Positions 10,013 through 20,309 of a DNA stretch of 64,000 nucleotides are shown here, in pieces; the stretch's first letter is position 1; each line of letters begins with the position of its first letter. The notes beneath the pieces were generated by a model that worked only from the letters and a program-made list of their open reading frames with translations, was not told where the DNA came from and did not search any database. Origin of the DNA: Cheiracanthium punctorium (Eukaryota; Arthropoda; Arachnida; Araneae; Cheiracanthiidae). The translations under genes were made by a program, and so were the position numbers. Location: the NCBI GenBank assembly GCA_038373885.1, contig JAWZYV010018244.1, positions 310,001 to 374,000 of the forward strand, in the 5' to 3' direction.

Positions 10013-12829
10013 AAGAAGGTTCTGAGCGCTGTGATTAAAGTGAGCAATCATTGCTTAAAGTGCTTTTCAGAGACGTTAGTCTATTTCAAATAAAACGAAA
10101 TTAATATATTATGTCGTTAATATAAGTTTAGAAAAGAATCCTCTCCGTTGAAAATAGTATATGCTAACACTTATATTTATTTTAAAGGGAAGAAAAAAAA
10201 CCTCAGTATCCTGTTTATTTTAAAGGATTTCTACTACGGTACGTAAAATGCTGTGCCATAGAGAAAGCATTCAAAGACACACCCCGGGAAGCAACGGCGG
10301 AACAGAAGAGGAATCACTGCCACCGAGTTTTTGTGCCGAAGAGGGCAAACAATTATTACTTATACAGCGACACACGCACGGATATTTTTATAACTGATGC
10401 ATTCGGCATGATTCATGTTTTTATTGGACGAAGGAAGGTAAAAGAATACGGAAAAGGGACCTCACAAAATTTATTTGTTTATCATAGACCAGTATGCGGA
10501 AAGTGTGAGTTGACCCTGGTGGTTTCTGACTTTCCGCCATTATTTATTTATCGCTCATTGTGACGATATTGAACCGTCCGGTCGTTGCGCTGGCGAGTAG
10601 TTGTGCACATAACCTTGGTTCAAGGCTATATACTTCGAGAGGTTTTTTTTTTTTTTTTAAGCATTCTGCAGTGGGAAAATATATATGTATATATATATGT
10701 GTGTATAAACATATTAGTATAATCAATTGTGAAGAAGTTTCTCTTTTCATATAGAAACGCTTATATCTAGTGAATAATTCTTCGTAGATTTCACCAAACA
10801 GAAATTAACATATTTTATGATCGTCATTTACTTGCCTGGCACCTGTTTATTTGAATGAAGAACGCAGCATCTCCAAAATATGAGGTTTTTACAAAAATGT
10901 TCATGACATATATAATATGCCATAATGTACAAACAAAACATCGGCATGATACGACGCCTTCACACTTTATTAACAATTGTTTTCGAGCGTAATAACACAT
11001 AATATCGCTTCACTGTGAGTTCGCAATGATAACTACAGCCTCTGTCACTCAGTAAGAATGTGGGATTCCGCATTTCTTCGGCTACGGAGTGATTCTATAG
11101 TAGCTGATAGTATATTCTATTCTCGCATTTAAAGGAAATAAGATGCACTGTTGGCAGTTCCAGTACTGTATTATATTACTAAAATGAAGATGGAATGGAG
11201 CGAAAGGAAAAACGAAAATTCTTGGTATAAAGTATCACTTTTAATAAGTAAAATTGTTTTCTACATCAACACAGTATTTTAAAATCAAATCGTTTGTTGT
11301 AGATAAATGTGCTTGATAATGACAGATTAGAGTTCACCTATTCTGGTCTCCAGCTCTTAAGATTTCTTATTTGAATTGGCATACAGTGAGGAGTCATTTT
11401 CAAAAACGATTGTCACAATTTCCATTCCAAACAAGTGTTAAATTTTTCTGGAACTTTTAATTATTATTGGCTAGAAAAATATTTTATTTAGCAAAATTTA
11501 ACAAAACTCGTGTAATTCTCAATCTATGAACGACATACTTGATTTTTTGCCTTAAAAAGGTGACAAACGCCTACTCTGCATCTAGAAATTAAATTATGAT
11601 AGAGAATTTTAAATAAACATTTCAGTTTTTACAATTATCATGAATTTCCTATAACATTTAAATTAATACAGTTGTTCAGTGAATTAACTAATAAGTAAAT
11701 GTATACTCTGTCACTACACAGTACATTTTACCTTTATTTATTAAAAAAAGTAAAGGATATTTATTTTATAAATGCTAGTTCATTGTACTCCTTGATGCAA
11801 CGCTTTATGAATGTACATCAATGTTTTTCAATAAATCAATAGCTAAAGCGAAAAATATCAATTTTATTGAAAATAAGGGGCATGAATTTATAACATTTTT
11901 AGATAATGACTCATATATCCTTAATTCAAAAGAATACTATTATTTTTTTTTATTTCAAGGCTGTAACTTAATTTCTCAAATTTCGTTAACTTTTCAGATT
12001 TTCTAGACATTTTTTAAAATAAAATTCAGGATTGTTTAGTTTCTTTGATCGCTTAAAATACTCATTTCAACACAGTCTCTTATTAAATCATATTTCTGGT
12101 TAAACATTACAACTTTAGACTAGTAGCATTTAATAAGAGTTATGAACCTAGTTGGGAAGGCGAAAATCACCTTGGGGTCACAGTTATATTACAGTTTGTC
12201 TCTTAGTCACTTACTTCACGTACATTTTTACTAACATGTCAATTTCTTCTCATCCTTAATTTTTGAATTCACAATGTTAAGTAATATAAGATGTATTGAA
12301 GCAAACATTTTTGTACTAGGACCGATTTCTAAACTTATTCATACCCTTATTTTCCAAACCAAAGCAAAATATTTCTTAGCTCAAAAAAAAAAAAAAAAAA
12401 AAAAAAAAATCAATAAAGAATTCTATTCTTTTTACATAATGAGGTGTCTAAATAAATAAGTGACACACTTCAATGCGTCTTTTCAAAAAGAACGCTCTTC
12501 AGTTGAGAGCATCGAAGCGCTCTATAAAAGATTCAAACGATCGCCAATCTTTTACGCTAGGAATATATTCAGATACATTTGAATCACATTACAGTGATTG
12601 GTTGGATAAAGGTCAATTAGAAATATTTCTAAATGCAACACGATCATGACTAATAAAATAATCTTCACCGAATACGGAAGCAATGAAAGCTGAAATTGTG
12701 TGCAATTCTGTGGGGAGGAAACGTGCCCTGTAAAATATATTTTTCCGAAACCATAGTTCTTGTTTTATTAGCAATGCATTAGTTTATGATGTCCCATTAA
12801 TGGGACGATATACTTTCAAAATTTATATA
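10013..12829. other. Non-coding stretch, nothing firm
   Basis: No gene or dated element is visible. The short open frames at 10333-10754 look like chance frames and overlap on both strands. The stretch holds poly(A) at 12384-12408 and a perfect 16-bp palindrome (GTCCCATTAATGGGAC) at 12791-12806. Confidence 0.55.
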
Positions 12830-13440
12830 CAGTAGGACGCAAAAGTTTTGAGACAATTTTTCTTTTTGTCCTAACTCTTTCAGCAAGCAAACTTAGTGAT
12901 GTAAATTACTAATTTGCATCTTTAGTCCTCGTGCATTGTATGCAACTAATATGCGTGAAAATTATTAATTTTTAAAAAATGCCAAGCTTTAATTTGAAAA
13001 GATGGAAGCAGGATTTATGAGACGATTCAGTTTTTCTAAAGTTTTGTTGAAATCAATTATCTTAATGTATCGAAATACAGCAGTATTTAGTATGTATAGT
13101 TGCATATATTTTTGCAATGAGGACTGCAGTACACTGTCTGGGTATGGAACAACACTTTCTATGATGGAGCTAGGGAGTTTTGCCTATTCTGATTCAAGAT
13201 CCTGAAGGAGTTCTGCCTTTGAACAATGCTTCTACATCCCGACTTTTCTTCCGATGTGTTCCCAAAGGTGTTCAATAGGACTGAGGTCAAGCTGACTCAC
13301 TCGGCCAGTCCAAAACTTTAATTTTCTTAGTTGCAAATTAATTTTTCACCACTTTGCAGGTGTGCTTTAAATCATTATTCTGCTGAAACATCCATTCACT
13401 AGGCATCTTTTAACGAATGAGGCAGCATGGATATCTCTGG
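12830..13440 (-). pseudogene. Tc1-type transposase fossil
   Basis: The minus strand decodes a Tc1-like catalytic stretch with stops. MFQQNND.KHT (about 13391-13360) corresponds to the Tc1 FQQDNDPKHT block, and further on come IKVLDWPS and a TPLG..R segment matching the WPSQSPDLNPIE..W region. The C-terminal block LPSSI.SV.....L..S.Q....L (13180-13095) resembles the usual LP..L..S...R....I..KG..T.Y end. The downstream edge begins TACAGTAGGACGCAAAAG, a plausible Tc1 TIR remnant after TA at 12828-12829. The element is broken by stops and has lost its 5' half. Confidence 0.8.
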
Positions 13441-13477
13441 ATTGTGAGCACGGGTCCCTGAAGGGAAAAAAAAAATC

Positions 13478-13531
13478 CTTCATATGGGCAAAGAATCGGA
13501 AGATCTGACTGAATTTGCCAAGGAGCACAAA
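13478..13531 (+). pseudogene. Possible N-terminal stub of a Tc1-like transposase
   Basis: MGKESEDLTEFAKEHKM followed by a stop resembles the MGK..DLSEF.R start of some Tc1 transposases. It is on the opposite strand to the fossil next to it, so it would come from a different or inverted copy. Only 17 residues support this. Confidence 0.35.
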
Positions 13532-14004
13532 ATGTAAACAAAGATTGAAAAAAAAAAAAAAAAAAAAAATGGAGCAATGAATCCAGATTCAGTTTGTTAG
13601 GAATTTAAGGCTGGCGTCATAATCGCTGTCCGAAAGGCACCACAATTGCAACCCAAGTCGAACAGTAAAGAAAGGAAACGGATCAGCAATCAGCTCTGGA
13701 GCTCTCCATCATGATGCCCCCCCTCCCCCGGAATCATGGATGGAAATATGGATCCAAATGTTTATAAACACATTTTAGTAGGTCATGTCTGTACATTTGG
13801 AAGGGGGGAAAACATTAGTACTTCATAAATTTATACTGGAGATAAGTTAAGTGTATATTTAATTATTTTTTTTTTAACGTCAGCACCTCAATATTCTCGC
13901 GATAACACTAGCTAACACCATTTTGCTACAATAACAGATAACATTGGCAATAAATCCGCTTCAAAACACAAAAAAATGCACAATGACAATGTATTCAATA
14001 ACGT
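13532..14004. other. Intergenic, nothing recognised
   Basis: The stretch holds a 20-A run near 13551 and a C-rich patch near 13717. It lies downstream of the RWDD2 gene and carries no coding frame. Confidence 0.55.
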
Positions 14005-14010
14005 TTTATT
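14005..14010 (-). terminator. Polyadenylation signal of the RWDD2 gene
   Basis: TTTATT on the plus strand gives AATAAA on the minus strand, about 45 bases after the TAA stop at 14055-14057. Position and sequence suit a cleavage signal for the minus-strand gene. A very short 3' UTR would result. Confidence 0.55.
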
Positions 14011-14054
14011 TAAAAACAACTCATTTTTGTGCTTAAAAAATAAAATAAATTAAA

Positions 14055-14741
14055 TTACTTTTCAGAGGAGGTTTGGCCTTCTAAACCAAACAAGTCTTGG
14101 AAAGCATAGGCACAGTTATTATCATTCAGGTACTTTAAAAACTGTCCCATATCCATGTGATATTCCTTGGCAGGTCCCCTCCGCACCTGAAAACTTATTT
14201 CCCTGAAACCATCAAACTTCCTGAAGTCTTTGACGTCACCCGAATCTTCGGTTTCCTCCCTGACCAGAGACAGCTTCTTCCAGCTCATGTGCTTCAAGTG
14301 CTGCAGGAACTCGCTGCAGTCCCTCCTGTACCCTTCGACGCAGATGAAGCCCGGCTTCCCTGGCAGAGAGAACCCCGTCAGGTTCAGGTCCTCGCCGCTG
14401 CTGAGTATCTCCCGCCTCTTGAACTTGTTGTATATGTGGTGGCTGTAGATCCACATGCGGCAAAGACTGTCCGTGGCAGGGGGGACTGGCTGCTTGTCCT
14501 CCTCGGCGGCGGCATCCCCCCCTTCTTCAGCCTGGCAGAAGTAATCTCCCGCATTTTCCAGGAACCAGTTTATGACGGATAATACGCACAGATCGCCAGA
14601 GGGCTGAGACCGGACGAATTCCGAGATGGCAGAGTTGAGTTGTCCCTGCTGGAATCGGCTGAGCCCGGCAGAACGAGCGCATACTTCGGGTTTGGAAAAG
14701 GGATACTTGTGTGGCAAGCAGACATACACTTCAAGTGTACC
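14055..14741 (-). CDS. RWDD2: RWDD2A/B-like protein, coding exon 2 (last exon)
   Basis: This exon encodes residues 72-299 and the stop. It opens after a clean acceptor (T-rich tract then CAG at 14742-14743) in phase 0 with GTLEVYVCLPHKYPFSKPEV, which completes the RWD domain's typical LP..YP...P hairpin. The rest (about residues 150-290) has the order expected of the DUF1115 region of RWDD2 proteins: WIYSHHIYNKFKRR, then LTGFSLPGKPGFICVEG, then a tail ending YLNDNNCAYAFQDLFGLEG. At 299 aa the total is close to vertebrate RWDD2A/B as I recall them (about 290-320). The biochemical role of this family is poorly defined; RWD folds usually mediate protein contacts. The exon is visibly GC-richer than exon 1 and the flanks. 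A 141-codon antisense frame (14157-14582) is a by-product. Confidence 0.92.
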   Translation of the reverse strand, partial: GTLEVYVCLPHKYPFSKPEVCARSAGLSRFQQGQLNSAISEFVRSQPSGDLCVLSVINWFLENAGDYFCQAEEGGDAAAEEDKQPVPPATDSLCRMWIYSHHIYNKFKRREILSSGEDLNLTGFSLPGKPGFICVEGYRRDCSEFLQHLKHMSWKKLSLVREETEDSGDVKDFRKFDGFREISFQVRRGPAKEYHMDMGQFLKYLNDNNCAYAFQDLFGLEGQTSSEK

Positions 14742-17288
14742 CTGAGAAAAAAAAATCAATTAATTTAAGGATAATTATCACTAATTTTCAACATGATATA
14801 AAATGCTGAAGGAATTTTATACACAGGGAGTACCAAAACACCGTATAAACTCTGCACAACCAGATTCCTTGCTTCGAGTACATAAAAAATATCCAAAGTA
14901 CCATAGTTTTCGAGAAAAAATAGAAACGTCATGCCCGGTGTACGAAAAAAACTTTAATTGGAAGCATGAACATATGTTTACATGAAATGATGTTCAAATG
15001 TCCACCGTGCATATCGAGGCATGCATGCGCCTTGTGATGGCTAACTGTACAAGTTGCATCAATCTGGAGTTCACAAAACTACATGCAGCATGAAGGAGAG
15101 GGACAAAGTCACTTTTTACACTAACTAGGCCTCGATAAACTACTTTCTTAAAAGTCCTTATAAGAAGAAAGTGAAAGGTGTCAGATCTGATGAACGTGGT
15201 GGTCATAAAACAGGGCCTTCCACATTCAATCAAGCGGCCAAAGTTCATGTTTCCAATAGTTTTTTCTTGCGCCGGATATAACGCCATTACTTTTCTTTTG
15301 CATTTTTCTCAAAAACTGTGGGACAAAGAGGTTCAGTTCTCTGGGCATACTTAATGTACTACAGCGAGAAATCTGGTTGTACAGAATTTATGCAGTTTTG
15401 TTGGGGCATCCTGTATATTATGTCATTAACATTAAGCGTATAACAGTACTATCCAAGAACAATTCAAAGCACACTTACATGCATTGAATAGTGTTGTGTT
15501 CCTGATGAATGGACTACACTTGTATGTCTTGCTGAATTAATGACTATGTCATTTTATCTCTTACCCCCTTTATTGAAAATTGGTCAAAAAATGTGTCCCA
15601 AAAATGCAACATAATTTTACATATATTTAAATACTATTAGTTCACAACAGCTTAAATCTATTGTTACAATATTTCGTAAGCTGTAGAATATGCATCACAT
15701 GCTGCAACACAGCATTAATTGTTTATGGAATGGGGGGGGAAGCAACCGAATTTTACCAAAGAATGCAGAACAATTACAGTTTTTAACAAGAACACTCAGC
15801 AAAAAAAGTACTGTTAAAATTTAAAATTAATTAAAAGAATTGTAAAAGAACACATATAAAAGTAGGTACACATCAAGATAACGTTTCAGGTTGTACAAAA
15901 GGTTCATCGTTCTTCATTTGTAAAAATGTTCCACTCTATCATAATTTACTAATCTTAAAGAAAAATCTAAAAGTGCTTTTTTCTCAGTTTTCTTTACATA
16001 ATAAAAATGCATTTTGTAAAAGAATTAAAAATGAAATATTTTGATACTACTTTTTGTTGTGGTTGTTTCATTAATGCATATTTTAGAATTTATTCATTTA
16101 TTATGTATACTTATGTTATTTCTGGGTATAATTTCAGGCCAGGTGTGCTGACAGATATTTATAATATCCGGTTACTATCAATTATATATTGACAAGACAG
16201 GCTGGATATGTTTGCATCCTGCATTATTATGAACATTACTATAGTAATGCTTATCATTGCTGTCTTAAAGAGGATATTCACATCCTACTCTTATAAATGT
16301 CTGGTAAACTAAGCTTTTTATAAGTTTATTTAAATTAAATCATAAAAGGTCATGAAACAATCAAAATTCCATCAGTCAAAGTAACAGATGAACACTGATT
16401 AGATGTTTAATTGTTTACTTGAATGCTTATACAAAATGTAGAATGAAGTGAGAAAGAATAAGAATTTATGAAAATATGTGACATTGAGTAAGAAATGATT
16501 TCTTTAGAATATATATAAAGAAAAGTTTTAAATGCAGACAACAGTATATATTTTATAATATAATTTGCTTTACTTCACAATAAACTAGAATATATCAAGA
16601 TTGCACATAATAAACAGTATCCAACACGAACTTTATAAAATAGTGTTGACATGAGTATAGCATGATTGAAAGTTTTGGGAAGGGGGGGGGGCTGAGGGAA
16701 AGAGAAGAAAAGGGAAAGTTTTCCTAAAATTTCAAAACAAATGTTTCAAATTAAAAGATTTTGAGATATAGCTGAGGGTACTTGCCTCCTCACCAACAAG
16801 CCTATAGTGTTGAGAATGGTGTAATCATGTTCCCGTTAGTATAATTTCTTTCATGCAATGCTTTCTCAGCCTCAAAAAAATAAAGATTAATTTAACCTCA
16901 TAAAAAGTGCATTTTATATATATTAGTACATGGTCATAAACTGAAGATTTTGAAGATTGATTATAAAAAAAAATTAAAAATTATACAGACTTTTTTAAAA
17001 CCTACAATTCTATGAGAAACAGCAATATAAATAAACAACAAGAAAATAACAGTTCTCATATAATAAAATCAAAAGAATTTTCAAAATTGTCAAGTCAACA
17101 ACAACGATGCGGAAATAGTTATACATGCTCTGAAGGTAAAGACTAAAGACATTCTTCAAGGAGATAGTTTATAATAGCTTTAGATAAAATCGATATTAGA
17201 TATTGTCACGTTAGTATTAACAGCAAAAAGGACATCAGAAAAAATTGTTGGTATAAAATTACAATAAAAAGAAATGACTTTAATTTAC
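14742..17288 (-). other. RWDD2 intron 1
   Basis: A 2,547-bp phase-0 intron. The donor reads AAA|GTAAAT on the minus strand and the acceptor is a T-rich tract followed by CAG. It contains a 592-bp TIR element near its 3' end (14822-15413). The rest, 15414-17288, is AT-rich with a G run near 16681 and nothing else recognised. Confidence 0.85.
14822..15413. mobile_element. TIR element inside the RWDD2 intron
   Basis: The left end CACAGGGAGTACCAAAACACC mirrors the right end GTTTTGTTGGGGCATCCTG. Inverted similarity extends about 80-90 bp, including CACAACCAGATTCC against GAAATCTGGTTGTACAG. Flanking TATA on both sides suggests a TA or TATA target duplication. A 97-codon minus-strand frame inside (15287-14994) matches nothing I know, so the element is probably non-autonomous. 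Confidence 0.75.
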
Positions 17289-17501
17289 TTTTATATCAGG
17301 AATCTTTAGATTTAAAGTAAAATCTAACTGATTCGGTAGGTATTTACTTTCTCCCGATGCAAAACGATTCATATCAGTCAAAACAAAAGGACAGGAAATA
17401 CTAAATTCCTCACTATTCGGATACATGCTTTTCAACATCTCGGCTTCCGACAATTGTAATTCAAAGCACTCAATAAGAGAAATTTCATTTTCCATTTTCA
17501 T
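17289..17501 (-). CDS. RWDD2: RWDD2A/B-like protein, coding exon 1
   Basis: This exon encodes residues 1-71. The protein starts MKMENEISLIECFELQLSEA; the helix IECFELQLSEAEMLKSMYP is the classic RWD opening (E...Q..E...L.s.YP). The domain then runs on through CPFVL and LDFTLNLKIPDIK, the first strands of the RWD sheet. The exon ends in phase 0 at AAA|GTAAAT and joins the last exon cleanly. I chose the ATG at 17501; Met-3 is an alternative. Upstream in frame the minus strand meets a stop soon, so no longer N-terminus is likely. Codon use is AT-rich, unlike the last exon. Confidence 0.9.
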
Positions 17502-17763
17502 ACGATCAAGTAAAAAATGAAAGATGCAAAGTAGTTTTTAAACTGAATCGTAGGTTTGATGGCATAATAAAATATAAACCATTAGGGACTAATTTAAATA
17601 CATTTTTTTTAAGTCGGATAAACGTAAGTAAACGTTCTGTACATATTAAATTACTACACGAATTAGGAAAGTCGATAATAATGCATACACGTAGCAACAG
17701 TTTCTAATCAATGTAAACAATGTTTGTTTACGTAGTTAGAGAAGTTTTATTATACGGACTTAC

Positions 17764-17850
17764 CGGTGAAGACGCATACTTTCATAAAGTACCGAGAAGT
17801 TTGCGCCTCCCACGTAATCACTAGACTTTGTACCAGTTTAGTGCTCAATA
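17764..17850 (-). other. Possible 5' UTR exon and start region of the RWDD2 gene
   Basis: On the minus strand, CTTCACCG is followed by GTAAGT (17763-17758), a strong donor site. A possible acceptor (CTACGATTCAG) lies just upstream of the start codon. This would be a short non-coding first exon. The upstream limit at 17850 is arbitrary and no transcript evidence is available. Confidence 0.35.
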
Positions 17851-17952
17851 CTCAGTTCTTTTAATGTATTTGAAAGAAAAATCATGATTTTTAACTCTAA
17901 AATCAGTGATAAATCGTGGAATTAATGATCTTAATTAATGAGTATTTTGGCG

Positions 17953-17969
17953 TGACGTTCGAATGACGT
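17953..17969. promoter_or_regulatory. Paired CRE/ATF-like sites
   Basis: TGACGT occurs at 17953-17958 and again at 17964-17969 within CGTGACGTTCGAATGACGTC. It lies about 100-200 bp upstream of the proposed RWDD2 first exon, so a CREB/ATF-type promoter element is plausible. A similar pair occurs at about 20249-20265. Chance or repeat origin cannot be excluded. Confidence 0.35.
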
Positions 17970-18253
17970 CTGTCACTCAGATGACGAATGCGCATCCCTT
18001 CTGCGCATTTGAAACAGCTCTTGATGTCCCCAATTTGAAGAGTAAAAATTGGGGACATGTTGCAAATTGAATGCTTTTCTCAAGTAAACTTGTATTTATT
18101 CAACCAAATGATTATTAACATTCAAAAATAAAGAGAACGTGATTGATTTTTTTGAATTCAGAAGAAATAACTATTATAAGGTGACCATACGTCCTCAAAA
18201 TTCGAGGACAGTCCCCAAATATAGATCTATTTTTCATTTTGTCCCCAAAAACA

Positions 18254-18721
18254 CATTAACAAAACTTAAATGGGAAATTTGGCTCTTAGTCGAATACTTT
18301 ATTGAATGTCTGTACACGTTTCACACACATTGACAACAAACGTTTCCAGAGATCGAATTTCATTGTTTCTCTGAGTAGAAGGCGCTTTGAGTTTTTTTTT
18401 TTTTTTTTTTTTTCTGGAAAAAAAAAAAAAAAAAAACTAAACGGAAACTTTCAAGGAAAGAGTACAAATCTTTAAATTTAGGAACTTCTTGGGGACGCGA
18501 AAAGTTCCCAAATTTAAAGATTTGTACTCTTTCCTTGAAAGTTTCCGTTTAGTTTTTTTTTTCTTTTTCAGAAAAAAAAACAACTCAAAGCGCCTTCTAC
18601 TCAGAGAAACAATGAAATTCGATCTCTGGAAACGTTTGTTGTCAATGTGTGTGTAGCGTGTACAGACATTCAATAAAGTATTCGACTAAGAGACAAATTT
18701 CCCATTTCAGTTTTGTTAATG
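18254..18721. repeat. Near-perfect 470-bp inverted repeat (hairpin)
   Basis: The left arm 18254-18487 and right arm 18502-18721 are reverse complements over about 220 bp, with a 14-base loop. Differences are confined mainly to T/A tract lengths and a few substitutions (for example GTACACG against GTAGCGTGTAC). Such long arms would form double-stranded RNA if transcribed. It belongs to the surrounding hAT-like element. Confidence 0.9.
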
Positions 18722-19106
18722 ATTAATCACCTTTCATGAAGAACCATGCTTTAAATATGAAATTGACGTACGAAAATTTTCTTGCACTCGAATACTTTTT
18801 TTAGAGGGTTTCATGAAAAATTATCAAAGTTTCATGAAAAATTATCACAAAATGATCCAATGTAAAAAGCAATGTCTTCTGAAAAATACAAATACTATTC
18901 CAAGAGTTAAATTTTGAATAAATTGCAATATTTCAACATGATGCTCCTTTCATATTTCTGGTTTAAATAAATATTTATAAATGAATGAAATACTTCTATT
19001 AATTTATTAGAAATAAGAATACACAATTGGTATAAAAAGCTAGTAGCGTTCATTTTTAAGTATCAAAGTCAATCAAAATTTAAAGTATGGGTATACTGGT
19101 AATATG

Positions 19107-19323
19107 GTTTTTTTTCAATGGGCGGGCACTTGGTCATCAAGCATTCGCCACTACAAAGGCCCGAGTCACTGTCCATTTTATTATGGGAGCACCCAATGGG
19201 CGGACAACATTACCCCCTATGAAGGGACGGACCTTTTAACATCCATGCCCAAGCCGGGATTCGAGCCCGGACACACAGCGTGATAGAATGGCTCTCTAGC
19301 CACTACACCACCTGGGCGGAACA
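19107..19323 (-). mobile_element. tRNA-derived SINE
   Basis: Read on the minus strand it begins with a tRNA-like head: an A-box region TGGTGTAGTGGCTAGAGAGC (about 19310-19291) and a B-box GGGCTCGAATCCCGGC (about 19271-19255). It ends in an A-rich tail (ATTGAAAAAAAA). A 10-bp duplication, TGGTAATATG, flanks it (19097-19106 and 19324-19333). The head is a pseudo-tRNA, not a functional tRNA gene. Confidence 0.88.
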
Positions 19324-19432
19324 TGGTAATATGTTGTGTCCTCGAAAAAGTCCCTAAAAATATTTTCTAGTGTCCCCAAGTTTTCCTTGGATTCGATGAC
19401 AATGCTTGATTTGTCCCCAAAATACTGTTTAA

Positions 19433-19708
19433 CCCATTTATGCCTAGTGTCCCTTTTTTGGGACGGCATTTTCGCTATTAGTCGAAAACGTTATTTATTT
19501 TTCCTAGCCTTTATTCATGAGTATTGAGCCTCAACTCTACAAAATATTTTAACATGACAAAGTAGGATGTTGATATTTCGATTTTTATGCATAATGATTT
19601 TAAAAGAAATCATCCCTTGTTCAAGAATTTGGCATCAGAAATTTATCTATTATTTCTGTTATCAGTAAAAATCGAAGAAAGTCGCAAAAATATCGAGGCA
19701 CAAATGGG
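19433..19708. mobile_element. piggyBac-like MITE with TTAA duplication
   Basis: TTAA at 19429-19432 and 19709-19712 flanks a 276-bp element with ends CCCATTTATGCCTA and GAGGCACAAATGGG. TTAA targets with CCC-starting TIRs are the piggyBac pattern. Non-coding. Confidence 0.85.
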
Positions 19709-19735
19709 TTAAAAATATGGTCGCCTTACTATTAT

Positions 19736-19799
19736 AATTAAGGCATAAGGGCATAAATAAGGTGTGTTTTTGACACCAAAAAGTACAAGAGCATTAGAT
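19736..19799. other. Short spacer
   Basis: Nothing is recognised between the hAT-like element and the next SINE. Confidence 0.5.
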
Positions 19800-20214
19800 G
19801 CTTCATCTAGGTATTCGTGTCCCGCGGTGGTTTGGGAGCTAAGCTCCGTTCCCATTAGAACACGGTAAGTGAAGCAGCATCCGGCTTGGCCAGTGCTTGG
19901 GAGGGTCAACTTCCTCTCGGCCGGACTACTGTGGGATCGTGTACACCAATGGGAGCTGGTGCACCTAAAATCTGTCGTAGCTCCAATTTCCTTTAAGTTG
20001 TTAAACGATACCTCTGGGGGTGCCGATTTCAGGGGTTGGTCCCTCTTCTGAAATTGGTTCAAAATTGGGAGACCACGGGCTAAATCGTACTTCCTCCCAC
20101 TGGGGCCCTAAAAAAGGAAGGCGCAACCCTCCGCTTATCGCCTCCCTTCGGGGGGCGGTGGCACCGTCGTTTGCGGTTGTGAGGGGGCATCAGAAACAAC
20201 AACAACATAGAATA
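19800..20214 (+). mobile_element. SINE with a 5S rRNA-like head
   Basis: GAGCTAAGCTCC, then GGTAAGTGAAGCAGCATCCG and GGCTTGGCCAGTGCTTGGGA (19864-19903) closely follow the 3' half of eukaryotic 5S rRNA (the ..AAGTTAAGCA..CGGGC..GGTTAGTACTTGGATGGGTGACC.. segment). The body continues about 300 bp and ends in a CAACAACAACA tail at about 20214. This suits the SINE3 class, in which the head is 5S-derived. The exact 5' boundary and target duplication are not clear. It is not a functional 5S gene, because the 5' half is too divergent. Confidence 0.65.
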
Positions 20215-20309
20215 CTCCTAAATCTATGATCGAAATGCTCTTCGGCGTGACGTTTCAATAACGTCATATATAGGACAGACGACAGCACATTCTCTGATTC
20301 TATTAAACC

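Larger units (their letters stand above)
18178..19727. mobile_element. hAT-like composite element with nested insertions
   Basis: The left end AAGGTGACCATACGTCC and right end ATGGTCGCCTT are inverted. Both are flanked by an identical 8-bp duplication, ACTATTAT (18170-18177 and 19728-19735). Motifs of the TGTCCCC type recur inside. The 1,550 bp includes a giant hairpin (18254-18721), a tRNA-SINE (19107-19323) and a TTAA element (19433-19708), so the original element was about 1.06 kb. No transposase frame is visible. Confidence 0.8.

Noticed and set aside
10333..10754. Frames of 64-76 codons on both strands
   Set aside because: They overlap each other on opposite strands and include a poly(T)/(TA)n tract; no protein character.
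12791..12806. Perfect palindrome GTCCCATTAATGGGAC
   Set aside because: Too short to mean more than chance without copies or context, although it lies close to a Tc1 fossil end.
14157..14582. 141-codon plus-strand frame over the RWDD2 last exon
   Set aside because: It is antisense to a well-supported exon; GC-rich coding DNA often leaves the opposite strand open.
19254..19310. Possible functional tRNA gene (A and B boxes)
   Set aside because: The boxes are part of a retroposed SINE with a 10-bp target duplication and A-rich tail; no complete cloverleaf was found.
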